Origin: Bacteroidales bacterium
GTDB taxonomy: Bacteria > Bacteroidota > Bacteroidia > Bacteroidales > JAEINX01
Assembly (NCBI GenBank): GCA_016342645.1
Contig: JAEINX010000032.1
Coordinates: 1-38,402, forward strand
DNA: 38,402 nucleotides
Direction of reading: 5' to 3'
Shown here: positions 1 to 7,119 of the stretch, piece after piece
Layout of the letters: each line of letters opens with the position of its first letter
Position numbering within the stretch: position 1 is the first letter of the stretch
The notes under the pieces: generated by a model
Seen by the model: the letters and a program-made list of their open reading frames with translations, nothing else
Told to the model about the DNA's origin: nothing
Database searches by the model: none
Translations under genes and position numbers: made by a program

Positions 1-507
1 GAAAAAGAGCAAAAAGAATGGATTAAAGCTGCTTATATTGGTGTTTCGAATGAAGAGTTAAAAGGAAAAATAAAAAGCTTTCTTAAACCTGAATCAGATG
101 AAGAAGCCAAACCTACATTTGAAGAGTTACAAAATGAAATTGCCAATTCAATTGAAGATTCAAAACTAAATGATGAAGACAAAAACAAGATATGGAATTT
201 TTGCTTGCTTGACGAGTCAACAAATAAAAGTTATGGCAATTCCATATTTTCAGCCAAACGCAGAGCGATTATTGGCAAAGACCAAGGCAAGAAAATATGG
301 GTTGATGACGTGCTAAATATTAAAGAAGACTCTGGTGAAGTAGCTTTTATACCCCAGTGTACTAAAAATGTTTTTATGAAATATTACAATGCTTCAACAA
401 ACAATCTACAAGGTTGGGACAAAGAAGACGCTGAAGCATACAAAGCAAATATTGAACATGTTTTAAAAGAATTCTTAGTAAAAACAGAGAACAATGAAGA
501 GCAATAA
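1..507 (+). CDS. DUF262/DUF1524 (GmrSD-like) protein, C-terminal part; 5' end off window
   Basis: The reading frame is open from base 1 and ends at TAA 505-507, giving the last 168 residues of a longer protein. The segment NFCLLDESTNKSYGNSIF, then KRRAII and FIPQCTKNVFMKYY, is the typical end of the DUF1524 HNH-like nuclease region in GmrSD-type proteins. The partner histidine motif usually lies shortly before the visible part, so it would be off the left edge. GmrSD enzymes are type IV restriction systems that cut modified DNA. The downstream DUF262 gene starts 14 bases before this stop, so the two are almost certainly translated together. Family assignment is good. The target, and whether this copy is active, cannot be told from the fragment. 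A TTG at 205 can serve as a formal start, but the open upstream frame and the family match show it is internal. Confidence 0.82.
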   Translation, partial: EKEQKEWIKAAYIGVSNEELKGKIKSFLKPESDEEAKPTFEELQNEIANSIEDSKLNDEDKNKIWNFCLLDESTNKSYGNSIFSAKRRAIIGKDQGKKIWVDDVLNIKEDSGEVAFIPQCTKNVFMKYYNASTNNLQGWDKEDAEAYKANIEHVLKEFLVKTENNEEQ

Positions 508-2830
508 GATACAACAAACTACATTTTGGAAATTCTTGCAAAATCGAAAAATTGAGATTCCAATTATTCAGCGTGATTATGCCCAAGGCAGAATAGGAAA
601 AGAGAAATTGAGAGAACTTTTTTTGAAAGATCTTAAAAATGCGTTGGATAAAAATGAACCTTTAAAATTAGATTTTATTTACGGCAACGTTGAGAATAAC
701 AGCTTAAATCCTCTTGATGGGCAACAACGACTTACAACGCTTTGGCTTTTGCACTGGTATATTGCTTATAAAGCTGGGAAATTAAAAGAAAATGAAACTA
801 CATTTAAGAATTTCACATACGAAACAAGAACTTCATCAAGGGAATTTTGCAATAAACTATCAGAATTAAGCATTGAACCAAAAAGTGAAAATATTGTAGA
901 AATAATTCAAAATCAAACATGGTTTTTTACTGAATGGAAACAGGACCCAACTATTCAAGCGATGCTGACAATGCTTGGAGGCACTTCAATAAAGGATAAT
1001 AAAGCAAACGATATTATTGACGGTTTGGAAGAAGTGTTTTATGGAACAAATAACGAGAAGTATGTGGAATATTGGGAAAAATTATCTGATGAAAGCCAAT
1101 GTCCAATAGTGTTCTATCACCTTGACTTGCTGGAAATGAAATTATCTGACGACCTCTACATAAAAATGAATGCAAGGGGAAAGCAGTTAACCGATTTTGA
1201 AAACTTCAAAGCCGACCTTGTGGGCTACATTAAAACAGAGAATATTGATGTTGAGACTAAAGCAAAAGAAAAAATTGCTCACAAGTTAGATACCAATTGG
1301 ACTGATATATTTTGGAAAAATAAATTTCCAAACCATAAGATAGATGAAATCTATTACGCATTTATAAATCGTCTCTTACTGAATTGTTTGATAACAAATA
1401 AAGTGGAGAAGGATAAATATATATATACAGCTGAGAAACTTGAAAAAGAAAACAAACTTTTTAAATATCTGTACGGAGACAAAAGCAATGATTCAAATGT
1501 TAAATATCACGGTTTTGATATTTACAAGTTGGAAGAATCTGTCATTAAAACTGGAATAGATAAACTAAAAACTGTTCTTAATAGATTCGAACTATTAAAA
1601 GGTGATATTAATAAATTGTTTCATCCAAATTGGGATGACAATTCGGGTTTTAGATTTATTCCTGAGTATGTGAAAAAGGATGAAAAGTATATTCCAACTA
1701 CGCTAACTCAAACTCAACGAGTTATATTTTATGCCATTTGTTGTTATTTTGAAAATGGCGTCTATGATGGATCGAATTTTAAACAATGGATGAGAGTTAT
1801 CTGGAATATCGTAGAAAATGCAAATATTGAAACTATTTCAGCAATGATTGGAGCAATACGACTTGTTGATGATTTAGCAGAACACTCTAACGAAATATAC
1901 AATCATTTAAAAGACCGAGATGTTTTAAATGACTTTGCCAAGGAGCAAATGGAAGAAGAAAAAGAAAAAGCCCGTCAGATAGCTAACAATATGAAAGTTA
2001 AAGATAAAAATGGTAAAACCTGGGAAGAAAAAATCATTGAAGCAGAGAATTATGCGTTTTTTAAAGGTGCTATCCGCTTTTTATTCAGAACAGGAAAAGG
2101 TGAATACGATTGGGGTAAATTTGATGATCGATTTGAAAAATCGAAAGAATACTTTGATATTAATGGAGTCAAAGATGTTTATAAAAAAGATTCAATCTTG
2201 CTTAGAAATTTAGTGTCTTATTTTGATAAATGGAATCAATTCGCACCTTGGGATGATTTTCGAACCATTCTGTTTTTTGATAATGAAATTTATAACTGGA
2301 AAAATATACTTGCTCATGTTGTATTTATATCTCCAGTAAATGGTGTATTTGATAATGATATTCATAGTTTCGACCCGTTACAATTTAATTCTCTCATTAA
2401 AAATAAAGATTCAAATAAACTAATATCTTTTCAGGACGAGATAGTTAAAACACCTATTTTATCGAAAATCACTACTAAGTGTACTTTTCATTGGCGGAAT
2501 CATGGTGGATTATATTCTCTATACCCTTATAATACTAAATCTCAATCTAATATTTTTGTATTGGCTGCTGAAAGAAACAAAATTATCTCAGAATTAGAGA
2601 AAGACAATATCATAGAAGTTGAGAATTGGCAAAGAATTAAAGATTTACCTTTTTATAAAGGATGGGACATCATTTTTAGTTTAAAAGATGACGAAGAAAA
2701 ATATCAATGGAATAGGTGGAATACCCTAAAGAAACAAAATATAAATGGAGATTGGGAAGTTGTGACAGCAAAAGATGGTACAGAAATAGCATTGGAGAAC
2801 TTGGTAAATTATTTAAGGAGTCTACAATGA
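494..2830 (+). CDS. DUF262 domain protein (GmrS-like, ParB/Srx-type NTPase fold), second of a pair
   Basis: 778 residues. The N-terminus has the DUF262 hallmarks: IPIIQRDYAQGR near residues 18-30, then FIYGN and PLDGQQRLTTLWLLHWY near residues 60-90. DGQQR is the ParB-like nucleotide-binding signature of GmrS and related proteins. A further family motif, KMNARGKQLTDFENFKADL, lies near residue 230. The C-terminal half does not show the HNH-like DUF1524 signature seen in the upstream gene, so the pair may divide nucleotide sensing and nuclease roles between two DUF262 proteins. The start at 494 overlaps the previous gene by 14 bases. The stop TGA overlaps the next ATG (ATGA, 2827-2830). Inferred role: modification-dependent restriction or another anti-phage function. 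Confidence is high for the family and low for the exact target. Confidence 0.85.
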   Translation: MKSNKIQQTTFWKFLQNRKIEIPIIQRDYAQGRIGKEKLRELFLKDLKNALDKNEPLKLDFIYGNVENNSLNPLDGQQRLTTLWLLHWYIAYKAGKLKENETTFKNFTYETRTSSREFCNKLSELSIEPKSENIVEIIQNQTWFFTEWKQDPTIQAMLTMLGGTSIKDNKANDIIDGLEEVFYGTNNEKYVEYWEKLSDESQCPIVFYHLDLLEMKLSDDLYIKMNARGKQLTDFENFKADLVGYIKTENIDVETKAKEKIAHKLDTNWTDIFWKNKFPNHKIDEIYYAFINRLLLNCLITNKVEKDKYIYTAEKLEKENKLFKYLYGDKSNDSNVKYHGFDIYKLEESVIKTGIDKLKTVLNRFELLKGDINKLFHPNWDDNSGFRFIPEYVKKDEKYIPTTLTQTQRVIFYAICCYFENGVYDGSNFKQWMRVIWNIVENANIETISAMIGAIRLVDDLAEHSNEIYNHLKDRDVLNDFAKEQMEEEKEKARQIANNMKVKDKNGKTWEEKIIEAENYAFFKGAIRFLFRTGKGEYDWGKFDDRFEKSKEYFDINGVKDVYKKDSILLRNLVSYFDKWNQFAPWDDFRTILFFDNEIYNWKNILAHVVFISPVNGVFDNDIHSFDPLQFNSLIKNKDSNKLISFQDEIVKTPILSKITTKCTFHWRNHGGLYSLYPYNTKSQSNIFVLAAERNKIISELEKDNIIEVENWQRIKDLPFYKGWDIIFSLKDDEEKYQWNRWNTLKKQNINGDWEVVTAKDGTEIALENLVNYLRSLQ

Positions 2831-3318
2831 ACTTCGTAGCCATTGATTTTGAAACAGCGAAAGGTCATGCCTCCCCTTGTGCAGTTGGAATTGTAACCGT
2901 TGAAAACGGTACAATAACAGATGAATTTTATACTCTTATTAAACCCCCAAATAATGAATATAACTGGCACAACATTCAAGTACACGGTATCACAGAACGT
3001 GACACCAAAAATGCACCAACATTTCACAAAGTATATCCCGAAATAAAGAAACGATTGCTAGGCAAAATTGTAGTTGCTCATAACGAATCATTCGACAGAA
3101 GCGTATTGCAAAAAACAATGTCAGAAAATGGTCTTGAATATTCAGAACTCGACATCTCTGAACGTTGGGAATGTACCATGAAATTATGCAGAGCAAACGA
3201 TAAATACCCATCCGCTAAGCTTGATGAATGTTGTGCTATTGATAATATTGAGTTACAACATCACGAAGCACTTTCTGACGCACGTGCTTGTGCAGAACTT
3301 TATTTAAGAAGACAATAA
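2827..3318 (+). CDS. DEDDh 3'-5' exonuclease (DnaQ-like)
   Basis: 163 residues, starting at the ATG of the ATGA overlap with the DUF262 gene. A longer frame upstream exists but would run through the end of that gene. All exonuclease motifs are visible: IDFETA at the N-terminus (Exo I, D7 and E9), HGIT, AHNESFD (Exo II), and HHEALSDARACAEL near the C-terminus (Exo III with the DEDDh histidine). The protein is little more than the catalytic domain, as in DNA polymerase III epsilon-like exonucleases, but with no polymerase-binding tail. Its tight coupling to two DUF262 proteins suggests it processes DNA ends made by, or acts with, that system rather than in replication. That link is inferred from layout only. 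Confidence 0.85.
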   Translation: MNFVAIDFETAKGHASPCAVGIVTVENGTITDEFYTLIKPPNNEYNWHNIQVHGITERDTKNAPTFHKVYPEIKKRLLGKIVVAHNESFDRSVLQKTMSENGLEYSELDISERWECTMKLCRANDKYPSAKLDECCAIDNIELQHHEALSDARACAELYLRRQ

Positions 3319-3349
3319 CACACCGACACGGTTTGACGTACATAGGCCA

Positions 3350-3357
3350 TATCTTTG
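3350..3357 (+). promoter_or_regulatory. Bacteroidota -7 promoter element (TATCTTTG)
   Basis: TATCTTTG matches the TAnnTTTG consensus of the Bacteroidota primary sigma factor and ends 17 bases before the ATG at 3375. A TTTG lies at 3332-3335, but its 14-base spacing is shorter than the usual 19-21. It suggests the AAA ATPase gene has its own promoter, separate from the DUF262-exonuclease operon. Confidence 0.5.
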
Positions 3358-3374
3358 TATAAAAACATATAGAT

Positions 3375-5039
3375 ATGGAAAAAGAAATTAAACTAAAAGT
3401 GTTAACCAGTATTGGAAAAATATTTGAAGAATCAAAGGGTTGTAAACTTGAAGATTCATTTTTCATAAAGAATGATAAGGATTTATCCTTTCTTTCTGAG
3501 TATTTCCAAACAACTAAAAGTCAAACTTTTTTTATAGCATTGGTATTTGTCTTAAATTATAAAGGAAATACGGTCGATTTAAACGACCTTATAAAATACT
3601 TCAATTGTAATCCTATGAAAATACTCGAATACAATGATGATTTTGAGCATTTATACTCTAAAGGTATTTTCGAAAAACAAAAATCAAAGCATCGAATGAA
3701 ATTAGCTGGAACCAATGACCAGTTTACAATTAATGAAAAAATTTCAGAGGCAATTCTGCAAAATGAACCCATACCTGAAATTAAACAAGAAAAGATTGAG
3801 GATATTATTGGATTACTTGAAAAGCTATACAATATTGGAGAACAAAGAGATGATGATGAAATATCTACGTATAAATTATTTAACCAAACAAAAAAGATTA
3901 TTTCTGTAAATCTACATTTTCCATTAATTAAGAAAATTGACCAATTTAATTACGACATCGAAGATACATACCTATATCTTTATTTGATTTGGAAAACTTT
4001 ATCAGGAAAAGAATCTACTGATATAGGTAGAGCATTGGAAGGGATTTATGATAACCCTTCAAAACGTTTGAAATACATGCAAAGAATCTTATCTAGAGAT
4101 AATGTTTTGGTCAAGAATAATTTGATTGAAATTGTTGAAGCTCGATTTTTTAATGATACTGAGATAAAACTAACAGACAATTCACTTAATATTTTAAATG
4201 AGTGTGATATAAAGCTTTTTGTAAACAAAAAGAAAAAAGAAAATATTTTGTCGCCGCATGAAATTCCTTTTCGAAAATTAATTTTCAGTGAATCAGAAAT
4301 GAGACAACTTTTTTTACTAAAAGATTTGTTAGATGATGTTAAATTAAGAGAAACTCAAAAACGATTAATAGACAAAAACTTACCAAAAGGAGTGACAGCT
4401 TTGTTACATGGTGTGTCGGGAACAGGTAAAACAGAGATTGTGAAGCAAATTGCAAAAGAAACAAACAGAGAATTGATGAAAGTTGAAATCAGTCAGTCAA
4501 AGTCAATGTGGTTTGGTGAAAGTGAAAAAGTCATAAAGAGAATATTTACTGACTATAAATCTTTTGCTAAAGATTGCGAACGTATGCCAATATTGCTTTT
4601 CAACGAAGCTGATGCAATTATATCAAAAAGAAGAGAACTCGGAAATTCAAGCGTTGCTCAGACTGAAAATGCAATACAAAATATTCTTCTTGAAGAGTTG
4701 GAAAACTTTGACGGTATTCTAATTGCAACCACAAACCTTGCAAACAATCTTGATTCTGCATTTGAAAGGCGATTTTTATTTAAAATACAATTTCACAAAC
4801 CAAATACTACAGTGAGAGCTAAAATTTGGAAATCAAAATTACCATTCTTAGAAATTAAAGATTGTAATTTATTAGCTGATAAGTTTGATTTTTCAGGCGG
4901 GCAGATTGATAATGTCCTACGAAAAAATGAAATACATGAAATAATTCATGGAGAAAAAGTTAATCTTGAAAATTTAATGGTTTTTTGTTCAGAAGAAACT
5001 TTAGGCAATAAAATTATGAAAATAGGTTTTAAAAATTAA
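3375..5039 (+). CDS. AAA+ ATPase with long N-terminal region
   Basis: 554 residues. The AAA+ core is in the C-terminal 220 residues: Walker A GVSGTGKT (346-353), Walker B ILLFNEAD (406-413), sensor-1 ATTN (451-454) and arginine residues in AFERRFLF (465-466) as finger candidates. The first 300 residues are probably helical and winged-helix-like, with no named domain I can defend. The usual Walker B aspartate (hhhhDE) is asparagine here. I believe related Bacteroidota ATPases can share this, so it may be a subfamily trait rather than a defect. The neighbours are putative defence genes on one side and a DnaB-type ATPase on the other, all on one strand. A TAnnTTTG element just upstream suggests independent transcription. 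Substrate unknown; a remodelling or unfolding ATPase is likely. Confidence 0.8.
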   Translation: MEKEIKLKVLTSIGKIFEESKGCKLEDSFFIKNDKDLSFLSEYFQTTKSQTFFIALVFVLNYKGNTVDLNDLIKYFNCNPMKILEYNDDFEHLYSKGIFEKQKSKHRMKLAGTNDQFTINEKISEAILQNEPIPEIKQEKIEDIIGLLEKLYNIGEQRDDDEISTYKLFNQTKKIISVNLHFPLIKKIDQFNYDIEDTYLYLYLIWKTLSGKESTDIGRALEGIYDNPSKRLKYMQRILSRDNVLVKNNLIEIVEARFFNDTEIKLTDNSLNILNECDIKLFVNKKKKENILSPHEIPFRKLIFSESEMRQLFLLKDLLDDVKLRETQKRLIDKNLPKGVTALLHGVSGTGKTEIVKQIAKETNRELMKVEISQSKSMWFGESEKVIKRIFTDYKSFAKDCERMPILLFNEADAIISKRRELGNSSVAQTENAIQNILLEELENFDGILIATTNLANNLDSAFERRFLFKIQFHKPNTTVRAKIWKSKLPFLEIKDCNLLADKFDFSGGQIDNVLRKNEIHEIIHGEKVNLENLMVFCSEETLGNKIMKIGFKN

Positions 5040-5122
5040 AAACAGATGATTCCACATTTTAATAATGTACTATCAATAAACAAGGAAAGAAAATAGAATG
5101 TAATACTTTAGAATGTAATATT

Positions 5123-5848
5123 ATGGCTTATGTAAACAAAATAAAATCAATAAAACAAGTGTGTTCTGAGTATATTAAAGAGATTAAATATATAAATTCA
5201 GGATTTAAAGATTTAGATGAAATAACAAGAGGTTTTAAAAAAGGAGAAATAACTATTATTGGAGGTCGGCCTGGAACAGGAAAAACTACTTTAGGCGTGT
5301 CTCTTTGCAGAAATATTATAGAGAGCCATTCTTTTTCAGTTATATATCTTTCTTTAGAATTGTCAGCAACAAAGCTGTTGAAGCGTTTTCTTATTCAGAA
5401 TGAAAACGAAGAAATAGACAAAATTATTAATTCAAATATTTTTATTTGTGACCCTAATTTTATTTCTGTAAAATATTCATCGTTTGAAAAAAGTCTAAGA
5501 AAACATAAAGAAGAAAAAGACTTAGATTTAGTTATTATTGATTATTTCCAACTTTTTGTTAATGACATTAATGAAGGAAATTCAATACTAATAAAACTGA
5601 AGAAACTGGCAAAAGAATTAAATATTGCATTTGTGATTTTCTCACAATTAAATAAAGATGTTGACAAAAGAAATAATAACTTTCCACTAATAGAGGATTT
5701 ATTACAAATAAATGGAAATGATGAAAATATTGATAATATTTTTTTAATTTATAGACACAAATATCATGAAATTAATAATTTAGATTTAATTATAGCTAAA
5801 CATATGAATGCTCAAGGAAAAACTGTAACTTTAAAATTCAAATTATAA
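5123..5848 (+). CDS. Stand-alone DnaB-type helicase C-terminal (RecA-like) domain protein
   Basis: 241 residues, equal to the DnaB C-terminal ATPase domain alone, without the N-terminal primase-interaction domain. Visible motifs are Walker A GGRPGTGKTT (47-56), the YLSLELS segment, Walker B LVIIDYFQLF (136-145), FSQLNKDVDKR (about 173-183) and IIAKHMNAQGKTVTLKF at the end. In replicative DnaB the last motif reads AKxRNG and its arginine is the trans-acting finger. Here it is AKHMN, so that arginine is missing. The DLRESGSIEQDAD stretch of DnaB is also replaced by a divergent sequence. It is therefore probably not a canonical hexameric helicase and is more likely an accessory or regulatory ATPase. 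It lies 83 bases after the AAA ATPase gene on the same strand. Confidence 0.8.
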   Translation: MAYVNKIKSIKQVCSEYIKEIKYINSGFKDLDEITRGFKKGEITIIGGRPGTGKTTLGVSLCRNIIESHSFSVIYLSLELSATKLLKRFLIQNENEEIDKIINSNIFICDPNFISVKYSSFEKSLRKHKEEKDLDLVIIDYFQLFVNDINEGNSILIKLKKLAKELNIAFVIFSQLNKDVDKRNNNFPLIEDLLQINGNDENIDNIFLIYRHKYHEINNLDLIIAKHMNAQGKTVTLKFKL

Positions 5849-5865
5849 ACTTAAAATCAATTTAA

Positions 5866-6300
5866 ATGAAAAAATCATTAAAAATTTTCTCGAAATTTTT
5901 GTTGGCAGGGATGTTAATATTTGTATCGTTTAGCACATCTGCACAGGAATTAAGTGTTGTTGAATCATCTTCAGTGAATATAGAAGATTTTCCTGAATAT
6001 GTTATAATAACCTCACAAAACACCAAGCTATTAGGGGGGATTGGAATTAGCATTGATTCTAAAAAATCTTCGTATAAAAAACAATTGCAAGAATTGGAGA
6101 ATATATTACAAAACGGAAAAAAATTGAAAGTCAGGAATCAGACAGATTTGCTCAATTCAATGTCAAAATTAGGGTTTGAATATTTAAATGCGTATGTCGC
6201 AACTGCAACCACATCTACAGACCAAGATGGGATTTCATTTGGAGATAATACCTACAGAGTTAATATGGTTTTTCGAAAAAAGGAATCCTTACGAAACTAA
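5866..6300 (+). CDS. Small secreted hypothetical protein
   Basis: 144 residues. The N-terminus (KK, then a hydrophobic LLAGMLIFVSF core and SAQE) is a good Sec signal peptide, with likely cleavage after about residue 26. The mature part is about 118 residues with no cysteine and no motif I recognise. It begins 17 bases after the DnaB-type gene, so it could be co-transcribed, although a secreted product does not fit a DNA-handling operon. The last residues (ESLRN) may have been changed by a small frame slip, since another frame stays open to 6415. I have no function to offer. Confidence 0.6.
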   Translation: MKKSLKIFSKFLLAGMLIFVSFSTSAQELSVVESSSVNIEDFPEYVIITSQNTKLLGGIGISIDSKKSSYKKQLQELENILQNGKKLKVRNQTDLLNSMSKLGFEYLNAYVATATTSTDQDGISFGDNTYRVNMVFRKKESLRN

Positions 6301-6362
6301 TGGAATTGAGGCAAGTGTTGAACTTGCTCTTTTGAAGAATGAGTGTAGTCTAAAAGCTATTT

Positions 6363-6464
6363 TCACGCAAAGATCGAAAAGTTTTAGGGCAAAGAACGCA
6401 AATCATTTTTACTAATAATCAACGCTTTGCGTATTTTGCGATTCATCTGCGTGCTTTGCATGAA
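6363..6464. repeat. Degenerate ACGCAAAG-type repeat region
   Basis: The short word ACGCAAAG/CGCAAA occurs at 6365 and 6397, and its complement (CTTTGCG, TTTGCG, GCTTTGC) at 6425, 6434 and 6453. This gives loose inverted symmetry in a non-coding stretch. It looks like a decayed intergenic repeat. The rest of the 6301-6579 gap shows nothing else I can support. Confidence 0.35.
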
Positions 6465-6579
6465 CCATTTTTAACTCTTTTTATACCGGACTCAAGAATC
6501 TTTTTGTTATAGCCTTTGAATGGTTTTGGTTGAAAATATAAAGCTTATCCGAAAACACAAATTTCTTGGGTTTTAGTGT

Positions 6580-6867
6580 TCACAATACCATTTTTACACC
6601 GGGAACCGATTTTAATTTCCCATACATTTTATTCATTATTTCTTCAGAATCAAGATTAAGAATAACTGTAATACTTATATATTTCCCTTTTGAACTTTGA
6701 CGAGTTGTCCAATTATTGTAAGGGATTTTTAATTCATTAAAAATTTCTATCAAATGTTCTTTTGTTTTCTCCAAAGGAATTTCTGAACCTATTACTACTT
6801 TCAGGTTAATTTCTATCGGAAATTTGATTTTTTCATCACCGAATGTATTGCAACTTTTACAACTCAT
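6580..6867 (-). CDS. DUF493 (YbeD-like) family protein
   Basis: 95 residues, the usual size for this family (E. coli YbeD has 87). The signature lies in the C-terminal half: a SSKGKY(I/H)S motif followed by ITV, a helix, and the ending KSVPGVKMVL, matching YbeD SSKGNYHSVSITI...VRMVL. It is a small ACT-like ferredoxin fold. YbeD has been linked to regulation of lipoate metabolism, but the biochemical role is not settled. An N-terminal CKSC pair is unusual for the family and might bind metal. The first 13-14 codons and the upstream region are duplicated near 14684-14915. Confidence 0.82.
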   Translation of the reverse strand: MSCKSCNTFGDEKIKFPIEINLKVVIGSEIPLEKTKEHLIEIFNELKIPYNNWTTRQSSKGKYISITVILNLDSEEIMNKMYGKLKSVPGVKMVL

Positions 6868-6908
6868 ATTATCTTTTATATTTCACTTATTAATTTTTCT
6901 ATCTCTTG

Positions 6909-6916
6909 CAAAAATA
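6909..6916 (-). promoter_or_regulatory. Putative -7 promoter element for the DUF493 gene
   Basis: On the minus strand this reads TATTTTTG, a match to TAnnTTTG, about 41 bases before the ATG at 6867. The same element is preserved in the duplicated copy at 14766-14773, where no intact gene follows it. Confidence 0.4.
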
Positions 6917-7023
6917 AAGCTTTTCGCTCTGTAAAAGATATTAAGTTGATTTAACTTGATTAATTCCTAAAAATATTAAAAAACCATTAAAATGGTTAAA
7001 ATACAAGCGTTTCTTTTTAGCAA

Positions 7024-7043
7024 CCCACGACTTAAATCGTGGG
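7024..7043. repeat. REP-like palindrome CCCACGACTTAAATCGTGGG
   Basis: A 20-base palindrome with one mismatched pair, flanked by TTTTTAGCAA on the left and CTACAAAAC on the right. It has no U-tract suited to a terminator. It looks like a REP-type repeat, of a different class from the GAGACG palindromes near the right end of the window. Confidence 0.7.
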
Positions 7044-7119
7044 CTACAAAACATCCAATATCTACTATGATTTTAATGGAAGACAGAAGATTAGGGTTCT
7101 ATCTTTAAGACTATCAGAT

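Larger units (their letters stand above)
6828..7058. repeat. Direct repeat copy A (about 231 bp)
   Basis: This segment aligns with 14684-14915 in the same orientation over its whole length, with scattered substitutions (roughly 85-90% identical by eye). It covers the first 13-14 codons of the DUF493 gene, its promoter, an AACCATT-AA-AATGGTT palindrome (6982-6997) and the CCCACGAC...CGTGGG palindrome (7024-7043). The two copies bracket the permease and two-component block. Confidence 0.85.

Noticed and set aside
6188..6415. 75-codon open frame after the small secreted protein
   Set aside because: It overlaps that gene in another frame, lacks family features and runs into the repeat region.
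7024..7043. Palindromes at 7024-7043 and 14881-14900 as rho-independent terminators
   Set aside because: They lack a following T-run of useful length and lie within duplicated, REP-like sequence.
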